From NCBI RefSeq assembly GCF_029623395.1, contig NZ_JAPYKK010000006.1, positions 62,001 through 126,000 on the forward strand: DNA of 64,000 nt, read 5' to 3'. Positions within the stretch are counted from its first letter, which is position 1; the number at the start of each line of letters is the position of its first letter. Made by a program: the position numbers and the translations under genes. Origin of the DNA: Sphingomonas echinoides (lineage in GTDB: Bacteria > Pseudomonadota > Alphaproteobacteria > Sphingomonadales > Sphingomonadaceae). Below are positions 1 to 9,856 of this stretch, one piece after another. A model generated the notes under the pieces. It saw nothing but the letters and a program-made list of their open reading frames with translations, had not been told where the DNA came from and ran no database searches.

Positions 1-1
1 C

Positions 2-1447
2 GCTTCGCCCACGCGGCTTGCCGACGCGCGGATGATTCCGCCGCTCGCTGCGTTGCGCCCCGATCCGACCGCGCCGGTCGACAGCGTTGCGACGCCGCGG
101 CCCCCCGCCGTGACGGTCGCCGCAGCGCCGAGCCGCAAGGATCGCCGGTCGCGCAAGGAGCGCGAACGCGAGAGCGTGACGATCGTGGCGGCGACGACAC
201 CGCCGGTCGTGCCGCTGCCGGCGCCCCCGGCCTATGTGCCGCGCCCGACGACGATGGCGTCCGCAACGCCGTATCAGGGGCCGCGCTATGGCGGGCGGAC
301 CAGCACCGCGTCGAGCGCGACCCGCGCCGCGAACCTCGCCGCCGCCACCGCGTTGCGCACGCCGGAGACGGCGTCTGCGTTCGCGGAGGGGCCGTCGTCC
401 GCTGGCGGTGGCAGTTCTGCCGCATTGCCTTCGAACGTGGCGCTCGGATCGTCGACCGTGGTGGGCGCGAGCCGTGCCGCTTCGTCTGGTTATGCACCAT
501 CCTATCCGGCGGCGACTCCTGCGCCGAATCGGTCGGCCTATGTGCCGACGGCGCAGCGGGCGAAGGCGGCGGCTGTGCCCTTGACCGCGACACAGCGCGC
601 CAACGCCGCGTCCGCAGCGGTCCAGCCGGGCGCGACTTCGACGCCGCCAGCCTATGTCGCGCGGAGTGTCCCTCCGGTGGCGTCCGAACCGAGCGGTGCT
701 GCGGCGGTTGCGCCCAGCGTGGTCGCGCCGGTTGCGGCTGCGGTCGCTACGCCTGCTCCAGTCCGCAGCGAGGATTCGATCCTGGCGGCGATCATCGCGG
801 GGATCAACATTCCGGGCACCGAACTGGGCGTCGCGCCTGAGCGGATGGCGGTCACCGCGCCGCCGCCGATCCAGCGCGCGATCCCGAGCCGTCCGCTGGA
901 AACCGAAGGCACGACCGCCGCCTTGCCGAAAGCGGCGCCCGCGCGCGCTTCGGTTGCGCGGACTCCCACCGAAACGCGGATGGTCGACCGCAATTCCGGG
1001 AAGCCGGTGGTCGACGCGGATGCTGCCGACGAACGGGTCGGTGCGGCGCGCAAGACCGCTGCCGACAAGAAGGCACTCGCCGACAAGGCCGCCAAGAAGC
1101 TCGCCGACGCCAAGAAGCTCGCGGACGCCAAGAAGGCGGAGGAGAAGCGCAAGAACGATCCCAAGCTGCTCGAACCGCAGCGCTATTGGGTGCAGGTGGC
1201 GGGCGGCGCCAATGCCGGTGACCTGTCCAAGCAGTGGGACAAGCTCAAAAGCAAGAACGCCAAGGCGCTTGCCGGGCGGACGGGGTGGGTGACGCCGCAG
1301 CGGGCGACCAATCGCGTGCTGACCGGGCCGTTCAAGACCGACGACGAAGCGCAGGCGTTCGTTAACACGCTCGCCAAGCAGGGACTGTCGGGGTTCGTCT
1401 TCACCAGTGAGGCTGGACAGAAAGTCACGAAATTGCCGGGTAAATGA
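2..1447 (+). CDS. SPOR-domain protein, 5' end outside window
   Basis: The reading frame is open from base 2, so the gene begins upstream; the first ATG in the window (32) is probably internal. The visible 470 or so residues are a long Ala/Pro/Ser-rich, disordered-looking stretch, then a Lys/Ala-rich segment with repeated LADAKK units near residues 350-370, then a C-terminal SPOR-type peptidoglycan-binding domain opening at [12 protein letters not shown] domains bind denuded glycan strands at septa, so an envelope or division role is likely. Any N-terminal domain (TPR or membrane anchor) cannot be seen. The stop overlaps the dgt start by 4 bases (ATGA), indicating translational coupling. Confidence 0.8.
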   Translation, partial: ASPTRLADARMIPPLAALRPDPTAPVDSVATPRPPAVTVAAAPSRKDRRSRKERERESVTIVAATTPPVVPLPAPPAYVPRPTTMASATPYQGPRYGGRTSTASSATRAANLAAATALRTPETASAFAEGPSSAGGGSSAALPSNVALGSSTVVGASRAASSGYAPSYPAATPAPNRSAYVPTAQRAKAAAVPLTATQRANAASAAVQPGATSTPPAYVARSVPPVASEPSGAAAVAPSVVAPVAAAVATPAPVRSEDSILAAIIAGINIPGTELGVAPERMAVTAPPPIQRAIPSRPLETEGTTAALPKAAPARASVARTPTETRMVDRNSGKPVVDADAADERVGAARKTAADKKALADKAAKKLADAKKLADAKKAEEKRKNDPKLLEPQRYWVQVAGGANAGDLSKQWDKLKSKNAKALAGRTGWVTPQRATNRVLTGPFKTDDEAQAFVNTLAKQGLSGFVFTSEAGQKVTKLPGK

Positions 1448-2616
1448 GAAGCGTCGCGCGCTGGGCAAGCCGCCCGGAGCTGAGCCGGGGGCGCCTGCAT
1501 GACGAAAGCGCCGGGAGCGGTGGGGTGTCGGTGCGGGGGCCGCGCGATGCGTTCCAGCGCGACCGCGACCGCATCGTCCATTCGATCAGCTTCCGCCGGT
1601 TGCGGCACAAGACGCAGGTGTTCATGGCGCCGGACGGGGACCATTTCCGCGTCCGCCTGACGCACAGTCTGGAGGTCGCGCAGATCGCACGGACGATCGC
1701 GCGCGCGCTCGGGCTCAACGAGGATCTGACCGAAGCGCTGGCACTCGCGCATGACATCGGCCACCCGCCGTTCGGGCATGCCGGCGAGGATGCGCTCGAG
1801 CGTGCGCTGGCGGGGCAGGGCGGGTTCGATCACAACGGCAATACGCTGCGCGCGCTGATGCTGATCGACAGCCCCTATCCGCGCTGGGAGGGGCTCAACC
1901 TCACCTGGGAAACGCTCGAGGGGCTGGCGAAGCACAACGGCCCGATCGCGCGGCCGGGCTGGGCGCTGGCGGAATGCGACGCGGCGTTTCCGTTCGAGCT
2001 GACGCGCTGGCCGAGCCTGGAAGCGCAAGTCGCGGCGATCGCGGACGACATCGCCTATGACAATCACGACATCGACGACGGGTTGCGCGCGGGTCTGCTG
2101 ACGCTCGACCAGTTGCTTGCGGTGCCGGTCATCGCGCGTGAATGGGACGGCGTTCGGACGCGGTTTCCCGGTATTTCGAACGATCGCCTGATCGGCGAAC
2201 TGATCCGCACGCAGATCGGCACGATGGTCAACGATCTGATCGGCGAGACGCAGCGGCGGCTGGAGGGGATCGGCGATATCGCGGACGTCCGGTCGGCGGG
2301 GCGTTGTCTCGTCGGGTTTTCGGAGGGAATGCGGGATGACGAGCGAACGCTGAAGCGGTTCATGTACGCCAACCTCTACCATCATCCGCGGCAGTTAGAG
2401 GCGGCGCGGGCGGCGGAGGGAATCGTCTCGGGGCTGTTCGCGGCGTATCGTGCGGACCCGCGGTCGATGCCGGCGGCGTGGGCGGAGCGACTGCCCGAGG
2501 GCGAACCCGCCCGGAGCCGCCACATCGCCGATTTCATCGCGGGGATGACCGACCGCTATGCGGTGTCGCGCTTCCGCGAGGTGGTCGGTCCGATCGACCT
2601 TCCGGACGGGTTCTAA
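1444..2616 (+). CDS. dgt: Deoxyguanosinetriphosphate triphosphohydrolase-like protein
   Basis: 390 residues. Dgt enzymes hydrolyse dGTP or other dNTPs to the nucleoside and tripolyphosphate and control dNTP pools. The HD-domain metal ligands are visible: H74 in [11 protein letters not shown]103-D104 in [12 protein letters not shown], and a later Asp in [10 protein letters not shown]. The N-terminal [14 protein letters not shown] segment is typical of the shorter alphaproteobacterial Dgt type. The start overlaps the preceding stop (ATGA). A strong hairpin follows the stop. The nucleotide specificity cannot be read from sequence. Confidence 0.93.
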   Translation: MRSVARWASRPELSRGRLHDESAGSGGVSVRGPRDAFQRDRDRIVHSISFRRLRHKTQVFMAPDGDHFRVRLTHSLEVAQIARTIARALGLNEDLTEALALAHDIGHPPFGHAGEDALERALAGQGGFDHNGNTLRALMLIDSPYPRWEGLNLTWETLEGLAKHNGPIARPGWALAECDAAFPFELTRWPSLEAQVAAIADDIAYDNHDIDDGLRAGLLTLDQLLAVPVIAREWDGVRTRFPGISNDRLIGELIRTQIGTMVNDLIGETQRRLEGIGDIADVRSAGRCLVGFSEGMRDDERTLKRFMYANLYHHPRQLEAARAAEGIVSGLFAAYRADPRSMPAAWAERLPEGEPARSRHIADFIAGMTDRYAVSRFREVVGPIDLPDGF

Positions 2617-2635
2617 GCCAGCTTCGCACCGATCG

Positions 2636-2663
2636 ATCCCCCGGCGGCACGCCGCCGGGGGAT
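2636..2663. terminator. Bidirectional intrinsic terminator-like hairpin
   Basis: Perfect 13-bp inverted repeat (left arm 2636-2648, right arm 2651-2663) with a 2-base spacer, between the convergent ends of dgt (2616) and the small secreted protein gene (2671). It has no clear T-run, but position and strength fit a shared terminator. Confidence 0.7.
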
Positions 2664-2670
2664 GATGCGA

Positions 2671-2967
2671 TCAGTTGGCGGTGCCGCCGTTGGCGTCGGC
2701 CGTGGTCGACTTGGGCGGCACCGTGAACGACACGGGAACCCCGTTGGAGATGCCAGCGACGCGCTTCCCGCGGACGACCAGATGGAAGGTCGCGCCCGAG
2801 GTCAGGTTGCGACCGTCGATATCGACGTGATCGTCCTTGGCGACTTTTGTGTAGGTGAACGTCTGGCCGTCCCGCGTGAAGGTGCGGGCGTCGGTGGCGA
2901 CGTCGGCGAAGGCAGGGGCGGCGGTGGCGACGACGACCGTTGCGACGGCGGCGATGAACTTGAGCAT
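2671..2967 (-). CDS. Small secreted protein of unknown function
   Basis: 98 residues beginning MLKFIAAVATVVVATAAPAFA, a clear Sec signal peptide with an AFA cleavage site at about residue 21. The mature part (about 77 residues) carries a short beta-rich segment (RTFTRDGQTFTYTK, TFHLVVRGKRVAG) and a Pro/Ser/Thr-rich tail. The start at 2967 is chosen because it has an AGGAA ribosome site just upstream and places the signal peptide at the N-terminus; a longer in-frame reading to 3198 would bury it. I do not recognise a family. Predicted periplasmic or surface-exposed. Confidence 0.75.
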   Translation of the reverse strand: MLKFIAAVATVVVATAAPAFADVATDARTFTRDGQTFTYTKVAKDDHVDIDGRNLTSGATFHLVVRGKRVAGISNGVPVSFTVPPKSTTADANGGTAN

Positions 2968-3172
2968 GATCGGTTCCTTTCGAATGAAGGCCAGATCAGC
3001 ATCCCCTCCGTGGGTTAATGACAAAATCATCATATTGCAGTGCAGCATTCTCCCCAAGCGCAAATCGCGCGGAAGCAGTTGCACAAAGCGAACGCGATCT
3101 CGTATCCCGGCATAGTCTTGCGACAAAGGTGGTTCAGAGCGCCTGCATGGTTCGGGTTTCGGGACAACTTGC

Positions 3173-4678
3173 GTGATCAAGGCCGCTATTGCACTCAACC
3201 GCTTCGGACTTGGCGCGCGGGGCGATCAGCCGCCACCGCCCGACCCGGTTAACTGGTTGATTCAACAGTTGACTGCGTTCGATCCACGGCCCGACTCCAT
3301 CGCCAATGCGCCGACCAGCGCGACCGTTGCCGCGGGGTTGGCGGACTATTTCCGGCAGCAGCGGGCGATGCGGATGGAACTCGCCCGTCGCGCGCCCACG
3401 CCAGCGGCGGCACCGATGGCGGCGATGACGGTTCCCTTACAGCCGCCGGGGACGCCCGGTATCGCTGCGGCCAAGCCAGAAAAGCCCGCGCGCGACGACG
3501 CGATGAAGCAGGCGCGCCAGTTCGCCCAGCGCACCAACCGCGCGGACTATGCCGGCGCGGTTGCCGCGCGCGCGACCAACGCGCTGGTCACCGACACCCC
3601 GTTCGTCGAACGGCTGGTGTATTTCTGGGCGAACCACTTTGCGGTCTCGGCGGACAAGCTGACCGTGATCGGTCTTGCCGGGACGCTCGAGTTCGAGGCG
3701 ATTCGCCCGCATGTGCTGGGCACCTTTCGCGACATGCTGCTCGCGGTGGAACAGCATCCGGCGATGTTGCTGTATCTCGACCAGGCGGTGTCGGTCGGTC
3801 CGGGGTCGCCGCTCGGGCAGCGCATCGCGGCGCGGGGGAACCGCAAGGTCGGGCTCAACGAGAATCTTGCGCGCGAAATCCTCGAGCTCCACACGCTCGG
3901 GGTGCGGACCGGCTATACTCAGGCGGACGTCACCGAATTCGCGCGCGCGATGACCGGCTGGACGGTCGCCGGGATCGGGCAGGGGCCGGGCGCGCGCGCC
4001 GCGGGGACCGACGGAATGCCGGGCGATTTCGTGTTTGCCGCCGCGCTGCACGAACCCGGCGACCGGACGATCATGGGGAAGCTGTATCCGGCAGGTGGCG
4101 TGGAACAGGCGCGCGCAGTGTTGCAGGACGTGTCGATCGCGCCCGCCACCGCGACGCACGTGATGACCAAGCTCGCGCGGCATTTCGCCGGGGACACGCC
4201 GCCGCCTGCGCTGGTCGCGCGGTTGCAGAAGGCGTTCCTCGAGTCGGGCGGGGATCTGCCGACCGTGTATCGCGCGCTGATCGCTTCGCCCGAAGTGTGG
4301 GTCGAGCGCCCGCTCAAGTTCAAGACGCCGTGGGAGTGGACGATCTCGTCGATGCGCGCGCTCAACCTGAAGACGGCGGACGGGCAGGCGATGGTCGGGC
4401 TGCTCAACCAGCTCGGGCAACCGACGTGGAAGCCGGGCCAGCCGATCGGCTATGACGACATCGCAGCGAGCTGGGCCGGGCCCGACGCGGTGCTGCGGCG
4501 AGTCGAGGCGGCGGAGCGGTTCGCGTCGCGCGCCGCCACGATCGATGCACGTGCGCTCGCACCCAAGGTGCTGCCGGGGTCGGTCAGCCCAGCGACCCAG
4601 ACCGCGCTCGCCAATTGCGAGAGCCCGGCGCAGGCGCTCGCGCTGCTGCTCGTCGCACCCGAATTCCTGCGGAGGTAA
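3173..4678 (+). CDS. DUF1800 domain-containing protein
   Basis: 501 residues, GTG start. It carries family hallmarks of DUF1800: an N-terminal LNRFGLGAR, a central FWANHFAVSADK and LAREILELHTLG followed by YTQADVTEFARAMTGW. Function is unknown for the family; members are almost always encoded directly before a DUF1501 protein, as here (5-base gap to the next start). A Pro/Ala-rich insert lies at about residues 75-100. No convincing signal peptide at this start. The pair probably acts together in the periplasm or envelope; that is inference from conserved pairing. Confidence 0.88.
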   Translation: MIKAAIALNRFGLGARGDQPPPPDPVNWLIQQLTAFDPRPDSIANAPTSATVAAGLADYFRQQRAMRMELARRAPTPAAAPMAAMTVPLQPPGTPGIAAAKPEKPARDDAMKQARQFAQRTNRADYAGAVAARATNALVTDTPFVERLVYFWANHFAVSADKLTVIGLAGTLEFEAIRPHVLGTFRDMLLAVEQHPAMLLYLDQAVSVGPGSPLGQRIAARGNRKVGLNENLAREILELHTLGVRTGYTQADVTEFARAMTGWTVAGIGQGPGARAAGTDGMPGDFVFAAALHEPGDRTIMGKLYPAGGVEQARAVLQDVSIAPATATHVMTKLARHFAGDTPPPALVARLQKAFLESGGDLPTVYRALIASPEVWVERPLKFKTPWEWTISSMRALNLKTADGQAMVGLLNQLGQPTWKPGQPIGYDDIAASWAGPDAVLRRVEAAERFASRAATIDARALAPKVLPGSVSPATQTALANCESPAQALALLLVAPEFLRR

Positions 4679-4683
4679 TCGCC

Positions 4684-5832
4684 ATGTACGATCGTCGTGC
4701 GTTTCTTGGGGCCGGGGTTGCCGGTGCCGTCTTCGCGGCGCTCGGCCCGCGCCTGGCGTTTGCCAAGGCCGAGACCGACAAGCGCTTCGTGTTCATCATC
4801 CAGCGCGGGGCGGCGGACGGTCTCGGGATCGTCGCGCCGGTCGGGGACCCGGCGTTTGCCGGTGCGCGCGGCGATCTGGCGCTCGACTTTGCGAGCGCGC
4901 CCAAGCTGGATGCGCTGTTCGCGCTGCATCCGGCGATGGCGCGGGTGCAGGCGCTATACGGTGCCAAACAGGCGCTGTTCGCGCATGCGGTCGCGTCGCC
5001 GTATCGCGATCGGTCGCATTTCGACGGGCAGAACGTGCTCGAGAGCGGCGGGACCGGGGCGTATCAGCTCAAGGATGGCTGGATGAACCGGCTGCTCGGC
5101 GTGCTGCCGCCGACCGAGGCCAAGGCGATCGCGGTGTCGGCGACCGTCCCGCTGGCGCTGCGCGGGGCCCGCGACGTGTCCTCCTACGCGCCGTCGAACC
5201 TTCCGCAAGCGTCGGACGATCTGCTGCAACGCGTCTCGATGCTGTATGCGGGCGACAGCCAGCTTCACGCCTTGTGGAGCGAGGCGATGGGCACGCGCGC
5301 GCTGACGGGCGACCTGGCGGCGGGGGGCGGGGCCAATGCCGCCGCGACCGGTGCGCTCGCCGCGCGACTGATGGCGCCCGCGAACGGCGCGCGGATCGCG
5401 ATGATCGAAACCGGGGGCTGGGACACGCACACGGGGCAACGCGGGCGGCTGAGCACGCAGTTGAAAGGGTTGGATGCGATGATCGGCGCGCTTCAATCCG
5501 GGCTTGGGCCATTGTGGGCCGATACGATGGTGCTGGTCGCGACTGAATTCGGGCGGACGGTCGCGGTCAACGGGACCGGCGGGACCGATCATGGCACCGC
5601 GAGTTCGGCGATGCTGCTCGGCGGCGCGGTGCGCGGTGGGCGGGTGCTGGCGGACTGGCCGGGGCTGGCGCCGACGGCGTTGTTCGAGGGGCGGGATTTG
5701 CGGCCGACGCTGCAGCTCGATGCGTTCATCGGCGGCGCGGTCGCGGGGCATTTCGGGGTGGAACCGGCGAAGGCGATGGCGGCGCTGTTTCCATCGTCGA
5801 AGGGGACGGCGGTGGTGGCGGGGCTGGTGTAG
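4684..5832 (+). CDS. DUF1501 protein, Tat-exported
   Basis: 382 residues. The start at 4684 has GGAGG at 4671-4675 and gives the N-terminus MYDRRAFLGAGVAGAVFAAL, a twin-arginine signal (RRAFLG) with an AFA-type cleavage site. DUF1501 belongs to the alkaline phosphatase/sulfatase fold; late motifs ETGGWDTH (about residue 240) and VATEFGRTV, then TDHGTA, are the usual conserved family residues and likely metal ligands. The substrate is unknown. It follows the DUF1800 gene by 5 bases, an evident operon. A Tat system (tatABC) is encoded 8 kb away. Confidence 0.9.
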   Translation: MYDRRAFLGAGVAGAVFAALGPRLAFAKAETDKRFVFIIQRGAADGLGIVAPVGDPAFAGARGDLALDFASAPKLDALFALHPAMARVQALYGAKQALFAHAVASPYRDRSHFDGQNVLESGGTGAYQLKDGWMNRLLGVLPPTEAKAIAVSATVPLALRGARDVSSYAPSNLPQASDDLLQRVSMLYAGDSQLHALWSEAMGTRALTGDLAAGGGANAAATGALAARLMAPANGARIAMIETGGWDTHTGQRGRLSTQLKGLDAMIGALQSGLGPLWADTMVLVATEFGRTVAVNGTGGTDHGTASSAMLLGGAVRGGRVLADWPGLAPTALFEGRDLRPTLQLDAFIGGAVAGHFGVEPAKAMAALFPSSKGTAVVAGLV

Positions 5833-5870
5833 CGCCTGACACCCGCTCCTGTTTCGTACAAAGCGCCGTC

Positions 5871-6025
5871 ATGCTGAACTTGTTTCAGCATCCACCTCGC
5901 CGCTTAGGCAGTCAGCCGTTGTAGCGCGGTGGACCCTGAAACGCGTTCAGGGTGACGCCGGGTGGTGGGGCTGGTGAACAGCGATACGGGCGCGGCGGGG
6001 TGACCCCGGCTTGCGCCGGGGTCAC
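5871..6025. repeat. Cluster of three palindromic intergenic repeats
   Basis: Three separate hairpins lie between the convergent ends of the DUF1501 gene and the ester hydrolase gene: 5871-5891 (8-bp arms ATGCTGAA/TTCAGCAT, 5-base loop), 5933-5953 (8-bp arms ACCCTGAA/TTCAGGGT), and 6000-6025 (11-bp arms GTGACCCCGGC/GCCGGGGTCAC, TTGC loop). They look like REP-type intergenic repeats that sphingomonads carry in many copies. They may also terminate both flanking genes. Confidence 0.65.
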
Positions 6026-6039
6026 GGGACTGCGTTCGC

Positions 6040-7962
6040 TTACTGCGCCACCACCGGCAGCAGCACCGCGCTCGCGCCGACGCTGCCGTGCTGGATCGTG
6101 ACCGTCGCCTTCTTGTAATCCTGCGGCTTCGCCAGGAAGATGTTGGGGACGAAGGTCTGCGGGTTGCGGTCATAGACCGGGAACAGCGACGACTGGACCT
6201 GCACCATGATCTTGTGGCCGGGCAGGAATTCATGGTTCACCGCGGGCAGGCGGAAGCGATATTCCTGCGTCTTGTTCGCCGGGATCGCGGTCGGCTTGGC
6301 GAAGCTGTCGCGGTACCGCCCGCGGAAGATGTCGAGGCTGATCGCCAACTGATAGCCGCCCATCTTGGGGTTGCTCGCGACCTCGTCGGGATAGACGTCG
6401 ATCAGCTTGACCACGACGTCGCCATCGGTCCCGGTCGTCTTGGCGAAGATGTCCGCCCATGGCACGCCCGAGACCTTGACCGTCTTGGTGAGCACCGGGG
6501 TGGAATAGCTCATCACGTCGGTCCGGCCATCGACCGAGCGCTGGTCGGACACCAGCCATTCGCCCCAGCGGCCATCCTCGAAGTTGATCGGACGTGGCAG
6601 GTACGGGACGGGGTTGGCGGGATCGGAGACGTAGCTGTCGCCACCATTCGCCGCGCGCTGGAAGCCCAGGCCCTTGTCGGCCTGGAGATACAGCGGCGTC
6701 AGCGGCGTGGCGCAGCCCTTGTCGCAGGACAGCGGCCATTTGGGGAAGTTATCCCAATGGTTCGCGCCGGTGTTGTAGATCGCCGCGGCGGGCAGAGTGA
6801 CCGCGGGGCCGTCCTTCAGATACTGGTTGAAGAACGGCAGGACCATGTCCTCGCGATATTGCTGCGACGTGTCGCCGTTCCATTGCAGCGGCCCGAGCGA
6901 GCGGCCTTCGCGGTTGATCTGGCTGTGCCGCCACGGGCCCATCACCAGATAGTTGTTCGCCTGGTGGCCCGCCTTGACCAGCGCCTCATAGGCGTGGATC
7001 CCGCCCCACATGTCCTCATGATCCCACAAGCCCTGTTCCCACAGCGTCGGGACGTTGGACGGGCTTGCGGCGAGCAACGTGTCGAGCGCCTGGCCCGACC
7101 AGAAGCCGTCATACGCCGGATGCTGCACCATGCGGTTCCAGTACGGGAGCTGGTCGTAGCCCGACTTCTTCGCCCAATCGCCTGCGGAGATGGTGCGGAA
7201 ATTGTCGTAATCGTCATAGCCGCCCGATGGCGGCGATTGGCCCGCGCCCTTATAGCCGGTCTGCGAGGCGAGCCAGCCGATGTTGGGCAGGCGGAACGCG
7301 CCGTAATGGAACCAGTCGTCGCCCATCCAGCCATCGACCATCGGGCTCTGCGGGGCGGCGACCTTGAGCGCCGGATGCGGATGGAGCAGCGCCATCGCGA
7401 CGGTGAAGCCCTCGTAGGACGAACCGATCATCCCGACGCGGCCGTTCGACTCCGGAAGGTTCGCCTTGTTCACCAGCCAGTCGATCGTGTCGTAGGCGTC
7501 GGTGGTGTGATCGACCTTGGTCTGGTTGAGCGGGCCGATCACCGGGCGCGTGACGACATAATCGCCCTCCGAGCCGTATTTGCCGCGGATGTCCTGATAG
7601 ACGCGGATGTAGCCGCCTCGCACGAACATCTCGTCGGCGAGCGGGAGCGTCGACAGTTCGCTCGAGGAATCCATCCGGTTGGCGCGGCCCTTGGCGTTGT
7701 ACGGCGTGCGCGTCAGCACGATCGGCGCGTTGGTCAGGCCCTTGGCGTAGACGATCACGGTGTAGAGCTTGGTCCCGTCGCGCATCGGGATCATCGCCTC
7801 GCGCTTCACATAGTCGCGCGCCGCTTCGGGCGGGGTGAAGCTCTTGGGGATGTCGCCGCCACTGGTCTGGCCGGCGGGCGCCGTCGTCTGCTGCTGTGCG
7901 AGCGCTGGGGTGAGCGCGATCAGCGCCGCGGTGGCGGCGAGCAGGAACGACTTGGAATGCAT
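6040..7962 (-). CDS. Secreted CocE/NonD-family hydrolase, alpha-amino-acid ester hydrolase-like
   Basis: 640 residues from the start at 7962, which gives a Sec signal peptide (MHSKSFLLAATAALIALTPALA). The alpha/beta-hydrolase nucleophile is S182 in GSSYEG, followed by QSPMVDGWMGDDWFHYGAF, the stretch that supplies acidic residues recognising the amino group of alpha-amino acid esters. The C-terminal half is the jelly-roll domain of the X-Pro dipeptidyl-peptidase S15/CocE family, with the His region at GPWRHSQINREG. Length and layout match alpha-amino-acid ester hydrolases (beta-lactam acylase relatives). The natural substrate is unknown. Monocistronic; divergent from argS. Confidence 0.88.
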   Translation of the reverse strand: MHSKSFLLAATAALIALTPALAQQQTTAPAGQTSGGDIPKSFTPPEAARDYVKREAMIPMRDGTKLYTVIVYAKGLTNAPIVLTRTPYNAKGRANRMDSSSELSTLPLADEMFVRGGYIRVYQDIRGKYGSEGDYVVTRPVIGPLNQTKVDHTTDAYDTIDWLVNKANLPESNGRVGMIGSSYEGFTVAMALLHPHPALKVAAPQSPMVDGWMGDDWFHYGAFRLPNIGWLASQTGYKGAGQSPPSGGYDDYDNFRTISAGDWAKKSGYDQLPYWNRMVQHPAYDGFWSGQALDTLLAASPSNVPTLWEQGLWDHEDMWGGIHAYEALVKAGHQANNYLVMGPWRHSQINREGRSLGPLQWNGDTSQQYREDMVLPFFNQYLKDGPAVTLPAAAIYNTGANHWDNFPKWPLSCDKGCATPLTPLYLQADKGLGFQRAANGGDSYVSDPANPVPYLPRPINFEDGRWGEWLVSDQRSVDGRTDVMSYSTPVLTKTVKVSGVPWADIFAKTTGTDGDVVVKLIDVYPDEVASNPKMGGYQLAISLDIFRGRYRDSFAKPTAIPANKTQEYRFRLPAVNHEFLPGHKIMVQVQSSLFPVYDRNPQTFVPNIFLAKPQDYKKATVTIQHGSVGASAVLLPVVAQ

Positions 7963-8131
7963 GGGCAACCTTTCGACACAATGTGTATGCTGCGGGTGGT
8001 ACGCAAGGTGTCGTGGCGGACGCAACCATTGATGGTACAATGTTACACATTTTCTCGGTGTGCTACGGAGGTTTTGCCCCGCAGCCGCATCTCGGCTATG
8101 CGCCGCGCTCGCTGACAAGACCGGACCGAAC

Positions 8132-9856
8132 ATGACCCTGTACACCCGTTTCGCCGCGCACATCGATGCGGCGCTCGATACGCTCGTCGCTGCCGGGGAC
8201 CTTCCCGCAGACCTGTCGCGCGCCAACGTCACGGTCGAGCCGCCGCGCGACATCACGCATGGCGATCTCGCGACCAATGCCGCGATGGTGCTGGCAAAAC
8301 CCGCCAAGACCAACCCGCGCGCGCTCGCCGAGAAGATCGCCGCGCATCTGGAAACGCTGGACGAGGTTTCGAGCGTGTCGGTCGCGGGGCCGGGGTTCAT
8401 CAACATGACGCTCACCGACGACACGTGGCGGACCGAGCTGTCCGCGATCCACGATGCGGGTGGCGACTACGGCCGGTCGACCCGCGGTGCGGGGACGACG
8501 GTCAACATCGAATATGTTTCGGCCAACCCTACGGGTCCGATGCACATGGGGCATTGCCGTGGCGCGGTCGTCGGTGATGCGCTTGCCGCATTGCTCGAGT
8601 TCGCCGGGCATAAGGTGATCCGCGAATATTATGTCAACGACGCGGGCGGGCAGGTCGACGTCCTCGCGCGCTCGGTGCACCTGCGCTACCGCGAAGCGCT
8701 CGGTGAGACGGTCGAGATCCCCGAGGGTCTGTATCCGGGTGACTATCTCGTCCCCGTCGGGCAGATGCTCGCGACCGAGTTTGGCGATACGTATGTCGGC
8801 AAGCCCGAGGGCGAATGGCTCGTGCTGTTCCGCACCCGCGCGGTTGCTGCGATGCTCGTGCTGATCAAGGCGGATCTCGCGCAGCTTGGCATCCATCACG
8901 ACCTGTTCTCGTCGGAAGCCGAGCTTCAGGCGGCGGGCAAGCCCGAGGCGGCCGAGCATGACCTGCGCGCGCGGGGCCTCATCTATGATGGCGTGCTCGA
9001 AGCGCCCAAGGGGCAGGAGCTCGAGGATTGGGAGCCGGTCGTGTTGCCGCTGTTCCGCTCGACCCAGTTCGGCGACGACCAGGATCGCCCGATCAAGAAG
9101 TCGAACGGGCAATGGACCTATTTCGGCGCGGATCTCGCCTATCACTACCAGAAGGCGCAGACCGCCGACGCGCTGATCGACATCTGGGGTGCCGACCATG
9201 CCGGGACGGTCAAGCGGATCGTCGCCGCGGTGCAGGCGCTGACCGGCGGCAAGACGCGGTTCGACGTCAAGCTCGTCCAGATGGTGCGGCTGATGCGCAA
9301 TGGCGAGCCGATCAAGATGTCGAAGCGCGCGGGCAATTTCGTCACGCTGGCGGATGTGGTGAACGAAGTCGGCAAGGACGTCGTTCGCTTCACCATGCTG
9401 ACGCGCAAGGCCGATGCGCAGATGGACTTCGACTTCGCCAAGGTGGTGGAGGCGTCGAAGGACAATCCGGTGTTCTACGTCAATTATGCGCACGCGCGGA
9501 TCGCCTCGCTCCATCGCCGCGCGACCGAGGCGGGGATCGCGTGCGATACCGTCGACCTGTCGCTGCTCGACACCGAGGACCTTGCGCTGGTGAAGTTCGC
9601 GGCGCAGTTCCCGCGGATCGTCGACACGGCCGCGGCGGCGCGTGAGCCGCACCGGATTGCGTTCTATCTCTATGACTTGGCAGCATCGCTCCACGCGTTA
9701 TGGAACGTCGGCAACGATCGGCCTGACCGGCGCTTCCTGCTGGCGGACAACCCCGGCGTGACGTGTGCGCGGCTTTTCCTGGCGGAGGGGATCGGGCAGA
9801 TCATTCGCAACGGTCTGGGGATCATGGGCGTCCAGGCGGTGCAGGAGATGAATTGA
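8132..9856 (+). CDS. argS: Arginyl-tRNA synthetase
   Basis: 574 residues, normal for the family. The class I signature HMGH (H138-H141) lies in SANPTGPMHMGHCRG and the KMSK loop in IKMSKRAGNF; the C-terminal helical anticodon-binding domain ends with WNVGNDRPDRRF and LGIMGV. The start at 8132 gives the conserved N-terminal additional domain (MTLYTRFAAHIDAAL). It charges tRNA-Arg in the cytoplasm. First gene of an apparent operon running through tatC; the next start overlaps its stop (TGATG). Confidence 0.97.
   Translation: MTLYTRFAAHIDAALDTLVAAGDLPADLSRANVTVEPPRDITHGDLATNAAMVLAKPAKTNPRALAEKIAAHLETLDEVSSVSVAGPGFINMTLTDDTWRTELSAIHDAGGDYGRSTRGAGTTVNIEYVSANPTGPMHMGHCRGAVVGDALAALLEFAGHKVIREYYVNDAGGQVDVLARSVHLRYREALGETVEIPEGLYPGDYLVPVGQMLATEFGDTYVGKPEGEWLVLFRTRAVAAMLVLIKADLAQLGIHHDLFSSEAELQAAGKPEAAEHDLRARGLIYDGVLEAPKGQELEDWEPVVLPLFRSTQFGDDQDRPIKKSNGQWTYFGADLAYHYQKAQTADALIDIWGADHAGTVKRIVAAVQALTGGKTRFDVKLVQMVRLMRNGEPIKMSKRAGNFVTLADVVNEVGKDVVRFTMLTRKADAQMDFDFAKVVEASKDNPVFYVNYAHARIASLHRRATEAGIACDTVDLSLLDTEDLALVKFAAQFPRIVDTAAAAREPHRIAFYLYDLAASLHALWNVGNDRPDRRFLLADNPGVTCARLFLAEGIGQIIRNGLGIMGVQAVQEMN

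Noticed and set aside
7980..8051. AATGTGTA and TACACATT 8-bp inverted pair between the ester hydrolase gene and argS
   Set aside because: Could be an operator, but the 56-base spacing and short arms make chance likely.
6088..8115. 675-codon + strand frame opposite the ester hydrolase
   Set aside because: Antisense shadow of the - strand gene with intact signal peptide and catalytic residues; no domain resemblance.
8096..9694. 532-codon - strand frame opposite argS
   Set aside because: Shadow of argS; composition is low-complexity Arg/His/Asp.
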